DNA from: Zanthoxylum bungeanum
Lineage: Eukaryota; Streptophyta; Magnoliopsida; Sapindales; Rutaceae
Direction: 5' to 3'
Length of the DNA stretch: 64,000 bases
Assembly: GCA_019454045.1 (NCBI GenBank)
Contig: SKCR01006524.1
Location: forward strand, 269,386-333,385
Shown here: in pieces, positions 1 through 10,396 of the stretch
Position numbering within the stretch: the first letter of the stretch is position 1
Layout: each line of letters starts with the position of its first letter
The notes under the pieces: model-generated
Seen by the model: only the letters and a program-made list of their open reading frames with translations
The model's database searches: none
What the model was told of the DNA's origin: nothing
Translations under genes and position numbers: made by a program

Positions 1-1091
1 TTTTCAGCTCTGAATCAGGTCTGCAATCCACAAGCTTCTTTATCTGATACCCTGCATATTTCCTAGATGGATCATACAATTTTCTCACGAAAATAGGCAC
101 AATGCTTCCCACCACGATGACAATACAAAGCAAGAAACGGAACATATTTTGACGTATATTCTGCAGAAGAAAACATATACTAGTATGACCACGGATAAGC
201 TTGTTTGGCTTACTTGCCCTCCTTCTGGTGTCAATCTCACTATCAATAACATCGCTGGTCGGACCACAACCATAACAATGATTACATATAAAAGAACACC
301 TCCAAGTTCAAGAAATGCATTTTGCAGAGAAATGCGCGCCGTTTGTAAAAATTCCATGAACATGATAGAAGCATAGCTCAAAAAATCAGCAATGATAGCT
401 GATGATTGTGCTAGTCTACCAACTTCTGAATTCATGATCTTCAAATGAGTAAGAAGAGAATTGACGACCGGAAAAGATGTGATGTAATACATTGGTGTGA
501 CAAAGAACACGTACCCATCTTCAGCTTTCTTGAATGAAATTGCTAAATGAAGAGCTAATGGTGCCATAACAGAGAGAATGCCCAATGTACCAGGCCTTTC
601 TTCCCACTTTGGCTACCATTCTTAAGTCCATTTTCACCCCACTTTGAAACATGTAAAATGCAAAACCAATGTTACCCATTGTACCAATCACATTTATATC
701 TTCTGTTGTAAGTATATTATCCGGAATTGTTATAACATGTAACGCTGGTTTACTGAGTAATAGGCCAGCCTGTTCACACAAAACTATTCAGGTTAGTTCT
801 TTTGCCGAAGGAGTCTAATTAAATAAAAAGGAGAAAAAGGGAGAAAGTGCGTACGAAAATCTGTGAGATGAAAATTGGAATTCCAAGGCGTTTTAGCAGA
901 AAATGAAAAGCTTGAGCAAGGGTGAACATGGTACCTATCTGCAACATGATTCTAGGAGTTGTATAATCCAGCCATTTATAATCCTTAACATGTTCTCCAA
1001 ATTGCCTTACCAATCCAGCTGAATTAATATCGGGGGGAAAGTTAATGCACGTGTATTTTAAAATTGTCGCATTTTCATAATTATGACTCAT
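1..1091 (-). pseudogene. CHX-type cation/H+ antiporter pseudogene (5' part)
   Basis: CHX proteins are endomembrane or plasma-membrane monovalent cation/proton exchangers. Exon 1 runs from ATG 1091 to 855 and encodes the usual N-terminus with a first membrane segment (LDYTTPRIMLQIGTMF, then FLLKRLGIPIFISQI). An 85-bp intron (854-770, GT..AG) is followed by AGLLLSKPAL, GVKMDLRMVAKVGRKAWYIG, then TSFPVVNSLLTHLKIMNSEVGRLA and VVRPAMLLIVR. The frame breaks near 580-585 by one base. A further frame carries VRKLYDPSRKYAGYQIKK at about 110-1, which in the family lies well C-terminal of VVRPAM, so roughly 150-200 codons appear to be missing between about 300 and 110. The gene continues off the window's left edge. 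Frameshift plus internal deletion make a pseudogene the best call; the family assignment is firm, the exact paralogue is not. Confidence 0.8.
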
Positions 1092-1951
1092 ATCCTTATA
1101 ATCCTCTCGCCTAAAAAAAGAATGGAAAGAATGAATGCTAGTTAGTGGAAGCAATAGCTAAATATCATCGAACAGATGGTAGTTCAATTATTTTTTCAGT
1201 TGCTTATTTATATTCATATATCTATCTTCAAACTTCAATTATATCAAACTTGCTGCCAATAAGTTTTTTTTTCCCTTGATTTATCATCAACTAATTGGTA
1301 ATAAGGTCAATTATTATCATCACCTTTTATGGCAACATTCATAACAATATTAGGGCATTTTAGGTATTAATAAACCATTGAGGTAAGGTAACTCAAAATA
1401 GGAGGTGTCATTGAAAGTTGTTCAAGTAAAACTGTATATGGTTAAACTTAAAACCATGGTTTTTTTTTTTAATTATATAATTATAGCAATTAGTTATTGG
1501 TTTTTTCTGGCAATTCAATGGAAGAAGTTGTTAGTGATACAACTCCTTTGACTGATTGAGAAGAATGTTATTGTAATCTTTACATTTCCAGTTGTTAGTG
1601 TGGAGGGAAGGGATAAAGATAGCATTGATTCTAAAGAGGGGGGGGTTGTCATTTTTCCTGTACTGAGTTACCCATTGAGTCAAAATTTGCATTGACAAAT
1701 TTATCTATCATAAAAAAGATCATTCTTTTGGTTAAAATTTTGACATAAACGGTTAATGTTATTGTTAATGTATAATATGCCATAAATCCAATGAGATTGG
1801 AATGTAAAATTATATTGTTGTATTGATTAATAAAAATTTGACATCATTTATCCATAAATATTTGTGTTCTTTACTTGGACATCTTACATGGTAAAGTCTT
1901 TAGAATGATCTCGAGAGGAATCAATTTGATTGATATATGAGATGTCATCAT
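1092..1951. other. Gene-free AT-rich DNA upstream of the CHX remnant
   Basis: No coding region, RNA gene or clear repeat is visible. It would hold the promoter and 5' leader of the CHX remnant. A G8 run lies near 1640 and several A/T homopolymers are present. Confidence 0.5.
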
Positions 1952-1961
1952 TCTTAAATAT

Positions 1962-2144
1962 GTCCCCAAGGGGCGTGACTTGGTGGTATAAGATTCAGGA
2001 TCTCACTTTGAGGTTCTGGTTTGAATCCAAAGAGTACGTTTCTTGTAAAAGTCTGCGATATAGATGAGGGTTTTACATGCTTCACTTAAGTCCGAAATGG
2101 ATGGTTTGGCGGTGAGGTTTCCAACGATTTCAAAAAAAAAAAAA
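1962..2144 (+). mobile_element. tRNA-derived SINE, complete copy with target duplication
   Basis: The 5' end looks like a pol III promoter: an A-box-like TGACTTGGTGGTA followed about 45 bp later by a B-box-like GGTTTGAATCC. The body ends in an A-run at 2132-2144. The 10-bp sequence TCTTAAATAT flanks it on both sides (1952-1961 and 2145-2154), an exact target-site duplication. A diverged second copy at 29085-29250 shares the stretch from the B box to the tail (GTGCGTTTCTTGTAAAA, ACTTAAGTCYGAAAT, GGTTTGRCGGTG), which defines a family. SINEs use LINE machinery, and this window holds two full-length LINEs; whether either is the partner cannot be told. Confidence 0.8.
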
Positions 2145-2199
2145 TCTTAAATATTCCTAGTTGTGAAATTATCAAAGAACTATGACATCAATAAATTCA

Positions 2200-2283
2200 G
2201 ATAAAGTAGTGATTGAGTAATATAAGAAGCATGTGAGGGTTGATAAAGTAGTGATTGAGTAATATAAGAAGTATGTGAAGGTT
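2200..2283. repeat. 42-bp direct tandem duplication
   Basis: Two adjacent copies beginning GATAAAGTAGTGATTGAG, at 2200-2241 and 2242-2283, differ at only a few bases. No function is evident. Confidence 0.85.
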
Positions 2284-2930
2284 TTTAAGTGATGAATAAA
2301 GGATTTGTCATTCTAAACACTTAGGGAATATCCCAAGTGTATTAAAATGAGTGATAATGTATGATGAGTATTGAGTTTCAAAAAGGACATTTTGAGTCTT
2401 TAATTTGTCAATTATTAACTTAAATTGATATCTTATATGCATTAATTATTAGAGTAGATATTTATCCACATTCTAGATCAGTGAATATAATACAATGAAA
2501 TGATTGAATTAAGGGCTTAAGTGTGGAGTTCATAATCACTGAGAGTTTTTTGATCAATTTTGAAAACTATTTAGGCTAAATTATAAATTAATATTAAAAA
2601 AAAATCATCTAACTGATAAAGAGTTACCAATTAGCCACATCGAATCGATTAGCTAGTTCATATAAATTCAATTAACCAATTACTCTCTAGAATTAATGTA
2701 AGCGCTGTTATACTTGATGAAGGATTTTGATAATGTAATGTTAGGGACTTCGATGTGCATTCACAAGCATTATAAAAAGTTGTCGAAGCAAAATGAATGT
2801 GAAGACTCAATAGGTCAAATGAAGAAATCTAATGAAGTCTTATAGCTTAAGAATCTCAACGTAAATGGGTTGATAATTCAAGTATTTTAAGCTCATATGA
2901 CTCATACACATTCATAAAAAGCATTTAGCT
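2284..2930. other. Gene-free AT-rich DNA
   Basis: I see no gene, RNA or structured repeat here. Confidence 0.5.
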
Positions 2931-3478
2931 CATGTGCATATTGTTTTAATCTTCAAATCATATGTTTTCTACACTGTGACCGACACACCGACCTCTGAAC
3001 CAGCATACCGGTGTCATTGCTCTACTTTGGGCAGTTTTGCATGCTCTCTGGAATCAGGTTACTCCATATTGGTATATCATATCGGTCAGTCTGGAGTTTG
3101 TATATCTATTGGAATCGAGATGGATCATATCGGTCCCCATACCGATTAGCTAACCGGCATACCGATTAGTAATCTGGTATGTCGCGTTTTATGCTCAACG
3201 GTCATATTGGATATAGCCGTTTGAATTGTAGGACCGACATACTGGCCACTGTAGACCGGCATACTGGTCTCAGGACAAAGAGCTGAAATAGTTTTCACTT
3301 TCACTATATATTGAGTCACAATTTCATTTTTTCCAACTTCTTGCATCTTCTAACATTTCTTCAAAAGTAAAAAAATAAAGAGTGAAACAAATCTTCTCAT
3401 TTACATACTCTATTGATTATCAAAGCTCACTACATACATCTTCATATCATATAGAGAGCTTAGATTTACTTAGGTTAC
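2931..3478 (+). mobile_element. Old copia-type LTR remnant, part 1 (split by later insertions)
   Basis: This stretch is rich in the short motif ACCGGY/ATACCGRT. When the two gypsy insertions at 3479-13112 and 13389-27062 and one TSD of each are mentally removed, 2931-3478, 13113-13388 and 27063-27086 join without a gap. The joined end (TTTTAAGC, GTGGC, TTGGAGGAG and, past a small insertion, TGGACGTAGGC followed by GACCTAACCA) resembles the 3' part of plant copia LTRs, possibly of the Sirevirus type. No coding remnant is seen. The left boundary is a guess. Confidence 0.35.
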
Positions 3479-5694
3479 TGTAGGACACAGAAATCGGCGA
3501 CGCTGTTCCGGGCTCGCGGTCCGGTTGGGAGTACGGAATAGCCCGCAGGGGAACTAAACCGGAGAAATAACATGGAGTCGCCACCCGGTGTGAACCGGGA
3601 AATGATTTAAGGCCGCACTCACCCCTCGCAAGGGAAGACCTCAAACCGTTGGGTTCAGAATGGTCCCTTACTTATGCCACTTGTAATGAAATGATTTATG
3701 CAATAGTACAACCAAATCTCATGCAACATGTACCAGATAATTTAGGCAACATGCAAGTTTGCACACCCATAATCGTAAATGAAAGAAATGAAGGCAAAAT
3801 ACATAATTCATGAACGTATTAAACAATAAAATGCAATAATGTAACTAATAACAACTATAAAGGCATTAATAATAAAAGCGAGCGCACAATCTCATGAGTA
3901 TATCGAATAAATAAATGCGGAAATATAAATGGATGATAATTTCCTAGGCGTAAATAATGAAATGATGTGACTAATCATATGGTGCAAAAGAAATGATCAA
4001 AGAAGCAAACATGCATGAAATGTGACGAAAAGAAGTATGTGCACTGTATGTGCGTTCGTGTAGCGTTTGAAAACGCGTTCAAACGGTAAACAGAAGGTTC
4101 GCGTTCGTATAGCGTTCGGAAACTCGTTCAAACGGGGTAACACCTGATGCATGATAAAATAAAATAGATGCGCGTTCGAGTAGCGTTCGTAAACGCGTTC
4201 GAACGAAATTGCCAATATGGCATCTGAAATGACACAAACACATATATGGATAAACGAATACACAATGTAGGACCTCGTGTGCCCGATGGAACACATTTCA
4301 CATTCAATCGGGTGCACCTCATCCGGCGCGGCAAAACATCGTGGAAAAGGTAGCATTTAGGCATTTCCCTCGAATAGAGGACCTTTAATCCACCCTAGTT
4401 ATCCCATGCGCACAAGAATGCAATGCATGCGTAAATAAAGCAATGATATACAAAAGGTAAATTACATAATAAAAGGCGCGGCAAAACATCGTGGTAAAGG
4501 TAGCCTTCATGCATTTCCCTCGAATAGAGGACCTTTAATCCACCCTAGTTAGCCCATGCGCATTATATTACAATGCATATAAAATAAAGACAACAATATT
4601 ATAGGACCTCGTATGCTCAATTAAACATATCTCACATTCAATCAAATATACTCCGTCCGGCACGGCAAAACGTCGTGGCAAAGGTAGCCCTTGTGCTTTT
4701 TATCCCTTAAAATGGAGGACCTTTAATCCAACTTGATTTGCCCATACGCACTATATCATCATGCATAAAAAAGTAACATGCAGAAAGTAATAGCATACTA
4801 ACGACTAAATCATGCTTAAAAAATAAATAACATACTAGCAACCCAATCATGCTCGAATACAAGGTTGGATGAAATAAAGTGTGTGAATCTCTCAAGTGGT
4901 ACGTGACATTGTATCCCGAGTGCAAACCGCAATACCGTCCATTCGGATTCGGCTATGAAATTTACGTTCGGGTTTCCATCCGATATACCACAAGAAAGAA
5001 CACATATTCCATTCATTCAAGGACCACAACATATATCAACAAACGACTCTCATGCGAATGAGTTTTAATAAACAAAAAAAAGATAAGAATAAATAAGAAT
5101 GGTGCCCTCAGGTCTGACCTCTTAAATCGTCTCTCGGAAGTGCGGTATGCGGTTGTCGGAAGGGTTATTTTTATAGTTGTCAATTAGGGTTATGCATGGG
5201 TTTTGAAAATGAAACAAATCAATTAAATTAGGGATGGATTTAATTAGTTAAAAAAGGAAAGGATAATTGTATTTTGGTGGGAGAATATATTTAAATTGGT
5301 AGGTGATTTATTTAAATTAGGAAGAGATTTGCTTGAATTAGGAATTTAATTTAATTGGATTTCAATTGGATTTAATTTAATTTAATTTAATTTGTGTTTT
5401 AAATATGTTTTAATTATTTCTTGGATTGGGCTTAGGTGAGATGGGCTTGGTGTGTGTCTTAGTGATGTGTGGGCTTGGTGTGTGGTTTGTGGGGGTTTGG
5501 GCCAAGGGTGTGTTTTAAAACGGAAGTCCAACAAGCAAACCCGAAGCATAAACAAACGAATTAATTCCAACAATGTGTCAATTCTTGACTCTTCCCTTCC
5601 GACGTCTGTTTCCTGCGACTTCCGCAACTTAAGAGGTAGTGTCTCCATATGAGACTCATAATCAGGATTTACATGCAAAAATGCAGTGCCTACA
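3479..5694 (-). repeat. LTR of the non-autonomous element (3' LTR in sense)
   Basis: 2,216 bp, TGTAGG...CCTACA as read on the plus strand. It contains imperfect ~150-bp sub-repeats at about 4324-4760, each carrying CGGCRCGGCAAAACRTCGTGG, counterparts of the sub-repeats in the neighbouring Tat element's LTR, and a cluster of CGTTCGAACG-like motifs at 4050-4205. A block holding GGTGCCCTCAGGTCTGACC (about 5100) is conserved with the Tat LTR but missing from the other LTR of this element, which instead carries about 560 bp absent here. Confidence 0.88.
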
Positions 5695-5713
5695 GTCGCC
5701 CCCACTTTGATGG
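5695..5713 (-). promoter_or_regulatory. Polypurine tract of the non-autonomous element
   Basis: Directly inside the sense 3' LTR. The minus strand reads CCATCAAAGTGGGGGCGAC, matching the tract at 24135-24153 of the Tat element. It would prime plus-strand DNA synthesis. Confidence 0.8.
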
Positions 5714-5829
5714 GACTTGTGCAGTGTGTGACAATGACAATCTTATCAAAGTTGTGCAATACATTTTTACTTACCTGGCTCGCCAGCTGCCACCTGACTT
5801 GCCTGATGCTTCGAGCTGAGTTGATGACG

Positions 5830-7910
5830 TAGTGGACCTCGATCCTGAGACGCATCCTAATAATTGCAACCGACAACGAGGGCCTCGACCCTGGGACGCA
5901 TCCCAATACCGCCGGCAATGTGGGTCACGACTCTGGGATGCATCCCCAAAACTGATGATGCTGGGGGCCAACGACCCTGAGACGTATTTCGATAAATGCA
6001 ACTGACAACGGGGGCCTCTACCCTGGGATGCATCCCGATAACGTTGACAATGTGGGTCACGACCTAGAGAGGCATCCCAAAACTGGAACTGATGATGCAG
6101 GGGGCCATCGACCCTGGGACGCATCCCAATAACTGCAACCGACAACGGGGGCCTCGACCTTGGACGCATCCCAATACCGCTGACAATGTGGGTCACAACC
6201 CTGGGACGCATCCCAAAACTGCTGATGATGTGGGTCACGACCTTGGGACGCATCCCCAAAACTACTGATGATGTGGGTCACGACCCTGGGACGCATCCCC
6301 AAAACTGCTGATGATGTGGGTCACGACCCTGGGACGCATCCCCAAAGCTGCTGATGATGTGGGTCACGACCTTGGGACTCATCCCCAAAACTGATGCTGA
6401 TATGCGCCTCGCCCCCGGGACTCATCCCCAAAACTGATGCTGATGTGGGCCTCGCCCCCGGGACTCATCCCCAAAATTGATGCTGATATGGGCCTCGCCC
6501 CCGGGACTCATCCCCAAAACTGATGCTGATGTGGGTCACGACCCTGAGACGCATCCCCAAAACTCCTGATGATGTGGGTCACGACCCCAGGACTCATCCC
6601 CAAAACTGATGCTGATGTGGGTCACGACCCCGAGACTCATCCTCAAAACTGATGCTGATATGGGCCTCGCCCTCGAGACTCATCCCCAAAACTGATGCTG
6701 ATGTGGGTCACGACCCTGGGACGCATCTCCAAAACTGCTGATTATGTGGGTCACGACCCTGTGATGCATCCCCAAAACTGCTGATGATGTGGGTCACGAC
6801 CTTGTGACTCATCCCCAAAACTGATGATGATGTGGGCCTCGCCCCCGGGACTCATCCCCAAAACTGATGCTGATATGGGCCTCGACCCTGGGACTCATCC
6901 CCAAACTGATACTGATGTGGGCCTCGACCCACAGACTGATACTGATATGGGCCTCGCCCCCAAACTGATACTGATGTGGGCTCGCCCCCAAATCAATACT
7001 GATATGGGCCTCGCCCCTAAACTGATACTGATGTGGGCTCGCCCTGAACCGATACTGATATGGGCCTCGCCCCCAAACTGATACTGATGTGGGCTCACCC
7101 CCAAACCGATACTGATATGGGCCTCGCCCCCAAACTGATACGGATGTGGGCCTCACCCCTAAACTGATGCTGATGTGGGCTTCGCCCCCAAATTGATGCG
7201 GATGTGGGCATCGCCCCTAAACTGATGCTGATGTGGGTCTCTCCCCCAAGCTGATACTGATGTGGGCCTCGACCCTGTGACTCATCCCCAAAATTACTGA
7301 TGATATGTGTGTGGGCCTCGACCCTAGGACGCATCCCAAAACTGATGCTGATGTGGGCCTCGACCTTGAGACGCATCCCAAAACTGCTACTAATGTGGGT
7401 CATGACCCTGGGACTCATCCCCAAAACTGATACTAATGTGGGCCTCGGCCACAGACTGATACTGATGTGGGCTCGCCCCCAAACCGATACTGATATGGGC
7501 CTCGCCCCCAAACTGATGCGGATGTGGGCCTCGACCCTAGGACTCATCCCCAAACTGATACTGATGTGGGCTCGCCCCCAAACCAATACTGATATGGGCC
7601 TCGCCCCCAAACTGATACGGATGTGGGCCTCGCCCATAAACTGATGCTGATGTGGGCTTCGCCCCCAAACTGATGCGGATGTAGGCCTCGCCCCTAAACT
7701 GATGCTGATGTGGGCCTCGCCCCCAAGCTGATACTGATGTGGGCCTCGAACCTGGGACTCATCCCCAAAATTGCTGATGATATGTGTGGGCCTCGACCCT
7801 GGGACGCATCCCAAAACTGCTACTGATATGGGCATCGACCCTGGGACGCATCCCAAAACTGCTACTGATGTGGGTCACGACCCCGTGACTCATCCCCAAA
7901 ACTGATACTA
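5830..7910 (-). repeat. 2.1-kb tandem repeat array in the non-autonomous element
   Basis: Dozens of imperfect units built around GTGGGTCACGACC, GGGACGCATCCCC and AAAACTGATG. Units are about 43 bp between 6200 and 6830 and break down into shorter units (about 28 bp, CTGATACTGATGTGGGCTCG type) between 6900 and 7700. The position, between the coding-region remnant and the polypurine tract, matches a much smaller related array at 23590-24045 in the Tat element. Long stop-free frames exist on both strands, but they are a by-product of the repeat and not evidence of a protein. Confidence 0.9.
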
Positions 7911-8756
7911 GTGATGTAATGGTTCATTCCGACATACCGTACTGCCTCTCACGAGATAATCCTGATAGCTAAACATATTTTCGTCCTCAACGGATGCTTC
8001 GCGTCGAAACCAGAGAACCTTCAAAGTACTTAATACACTTAGATCCGCTCGTCTGAATGAGTGATCTGAACTAGACTCCTAGTGTGTGTGTGCCAAGGCT
8101 CTTTCACAGCTTAATCCTTAAGTAAGCCAACTCGATGATTTTGTCTCGGAGAATCGGATCAGTGGGTCTAACCAACCTAGATGTCTTGATCACACTCTGT
8201 GATTACTTCATCGTACTCAACATGATATGATTTTCTTCTTTTTTTTCTCTTGTCTTTTTCTCTTCATTTTGAATTTTTTTTTTCTTTTTTTTTTTCTTTT
8301 TTTTTTCTTTTTTCTTTTTTTTCGACACACCTACCCTTTAAGGTAGCATTTCTCCTTATGGTGGTCCTAATACTCACCCATGGGTAGCTTCACGCTTATC
8401 GGTTATAGGCGGTTTATTTTTTCTTTTCTTTTCAGAGACTTTTCTTTGTTTCCAACCATATCATATATCATAGCATAAGTAAACCAGGATGGACATCTAG
8501 GCAAACGGTCATTCACTGATCCATCATCTCCTCAACTAGTCATCTTGCCGACTACTCAGGCTTCCACCACTAAGATCCTGTGATCAAGTGCTCGCGAGTC
8601 TAGTTGAGATCAACTATTCAGAATACCAGATGAGAGCACATCTCGCACTTATCGTTTCTAAGGTTTCTCCCTACAACAAACAATGTCATCACCGGACATA
8701 TGCCTAACCATCAAAGACTTTTTTTTTTTTCACTCCACGGAATTCTTCCTTTCAAC
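7911..8756. other. Unclassified segment inserted in the repeat region
   Basis: Between the main array and a few stray repeat units at 8757-8885 lies about 850 bp unlike either. It includes a T-rich tract (8230-8322) that would be polypurine in element sense. No coding frame is convincing. It may be captured host DNA or part of an older version of the family. I found no target duplication. Confidence 0.4.
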
Positions 8757-8900
8757 CGCTGATAATGTGGGCTTTGCCCATTGGGATCCATTCCTGAAAC
8801 TTATACTGATATGGGCCTCAACCTTGGGATTCCTTCCTGAGACTAATACTGATGCGGGCCTCAACCCGGTGATTCATTCCTAACTGATGACACTGTACTG
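8757..8900 (-). repeat. Detached, diverged units of the tandem array
   Basis: Carries ATAATGTGGGCTTTGCCC, ACTGATATGGGCCTCAACC and ACTGATGCGGGCCTCAACC, recognisably the array unit but more diverged. They suggest the array once extended here before the 7911-8756 segment separated them. Confidence 0.7.
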
Positions 8901-9050
8901 TTGCTGCTTCTGGTTGGCTTGCATTTGCCGCTTTCTCTTTTTCTCCATTGAAACCTGTGAATACAAAACAAAACAAACACAGAAAGGAATGCAAAATACG
9001 TTACGTGTATGCATGAATGAGTTTCTTATCCCGTTGGGTTAGGTCGTCCA

Positions 9051-9530
9051 CCAATTCCCTTGGTGACTGCTCGGTCTTCTCTTCCTTGGTTTCCTTTTCC
9101 CGATATCCATGTTTGCTAAACTCTTTTTGACAAACTTTTTATTTTTAATCTCTAACCCAACATATATCTATGATAGCTTTTAAGACACATGGGTTAGCAT
9201 GATGCGTGGACCAATTCCCTTGGTGACTGCTTGGTCTTCTCTTCCTTGGTTTCCTTTTCCCGATATCCATGTTTGCTAAACTCTTTTTGACAAACTTTTT
9301 ATTTTTAATCTCTAACCCAACAGATATCTATGATGGCTTTTAAGACACATGGGTTAGCATGATGCGTGGACCAATTCCCTTGGTGACTGCTCGGTCTTCT
9401 CTTCCTTGGTTTCCTTTTCCCGATATCCATGTTTGCTAAACTCTTTTTGACAAACTTTTTATTTTTAATCTCTAACCCAACATATATCTATGATGGTTTT
9501 TAAGACACATGGGTTAGCATGATGCGTGTA
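9051..9530 (-). repeat. Triplicated 160-bp unit joining gag-start and pol-end remnants
   Basis: Three copies with period exactly 160 (starts 9051, 9211, 9371), nearly identical. Read on the minus strand, each unit holds a match to the area just after the gag start of the Tat element (CATAGATAT, GGGTTAGAGA; compare about 17425-17450) followed by a match to the end of its pol (AGAGAAGACCGAGCAGTCACC; compare 23409-23430). The unit therefore spans the scar of the gag-pol deletion, amplified three-fold. Confidence 0.85.
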
Positions 9531-9539
9531 TGCATGAGA

Positions 9540-10396
9540 TGCATGAGATGCGTGCGATGTATGGAATATATAAGTCGGCCCATTATCATTTTAAAGCATT
9601 CAATCATACTATTGCGCGGTGCAAACTTGTCCTAGTTGAAAAGCCCAACAGGTTTACACCTTTACGATAACATGGCTACACAACTTCAAATAATAAGGGG
9701 CCTAAACATAAAGTGGCCCATTTGGCATTTTAGAAGCTTTTGGCCCAATTGTCATAAAGCACGGACTCGTCCCAGTTTAAATGGCCCAACAAGCCCATAC
9801 CTCATGACAAAAGGTCCAACTGAATCCAAATGACAATGGTCCCTAAACACAAGCACAAGGAAATAGTTTCTATTGGTCATACAACTATGGTCTATGTGTG
9901 GGTTTGCGAGAGTGTAGACAAAGACTTTCGTTAGCGAAGGATTGCCCATAACTAGGTCTCCCCACTCAAGGGTTCAAGCGACCAAGTGAGCGTACCTTTT
10001 TTATACCTTATGGTACGTGCCAACGAGTTATGATACGTGACTGACTGTCAAATGAATTTCCTATTGAAGATTCCTCAGAGGGAGGGTGGAGCGAACTCTC
10101 TTAAATACCCAAGCCTTTTAGGCTCTTATCGCCTTGGTGACATGAATAAACAACAAGTCCTCCAAATTAGTCCATCACAGTAAGCTTCGAGTAATGATTA
10201 TCTAGGTGTCTTTGCAGCTTTTCCTTATATAAAGGTAGTGAATGAAGAAAGACACCAAACCATTACTTAGCTCTAATAATGCCTTTGATTAAACCTCTTC
10301 AACCCACGATAGACACAGTAACCTAAAGCATAAATCATAATCACTACAAGATATTATTTCGGGGCCAATTCTCTATCCTCAGTGGAGTCGCCAGAC
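9540..10396 (-). other. Untranslated leader of the non-autonomous element
   Basis: Homologous, in reverse, to 16319-17400 of the Tat element, including the TTTAAATGGCCCAACAAG-type repeats. It presumably keeps the RNA packaging and primer-binding functions of the family. No coding frame. Confidence 0.75.
10376..10393 (-). promoter_or_regulatory. Primer-binding site of the non-autonomous element
   Basis: The minus strand reads TGGCGACTCCACTGAGGA, three bases inside the sense 5' LTR. It differs by one base from the site of the Tat element at 16322-16339. I believe this type of PBS pairs with an arginine tRNA in Ogre/Tat elements, but could not check. Confidence 0.8.

Noticed and set aside
5830..7910. 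Regular repeat array that could be mistaken for a CRISPR or a repeat protein gene (long open frames on both strands)
   Set aside because: Units vary in length, there are no unique spacers, and frames are open on both strands because the unit lacks stops. It lies inside an LTR element.
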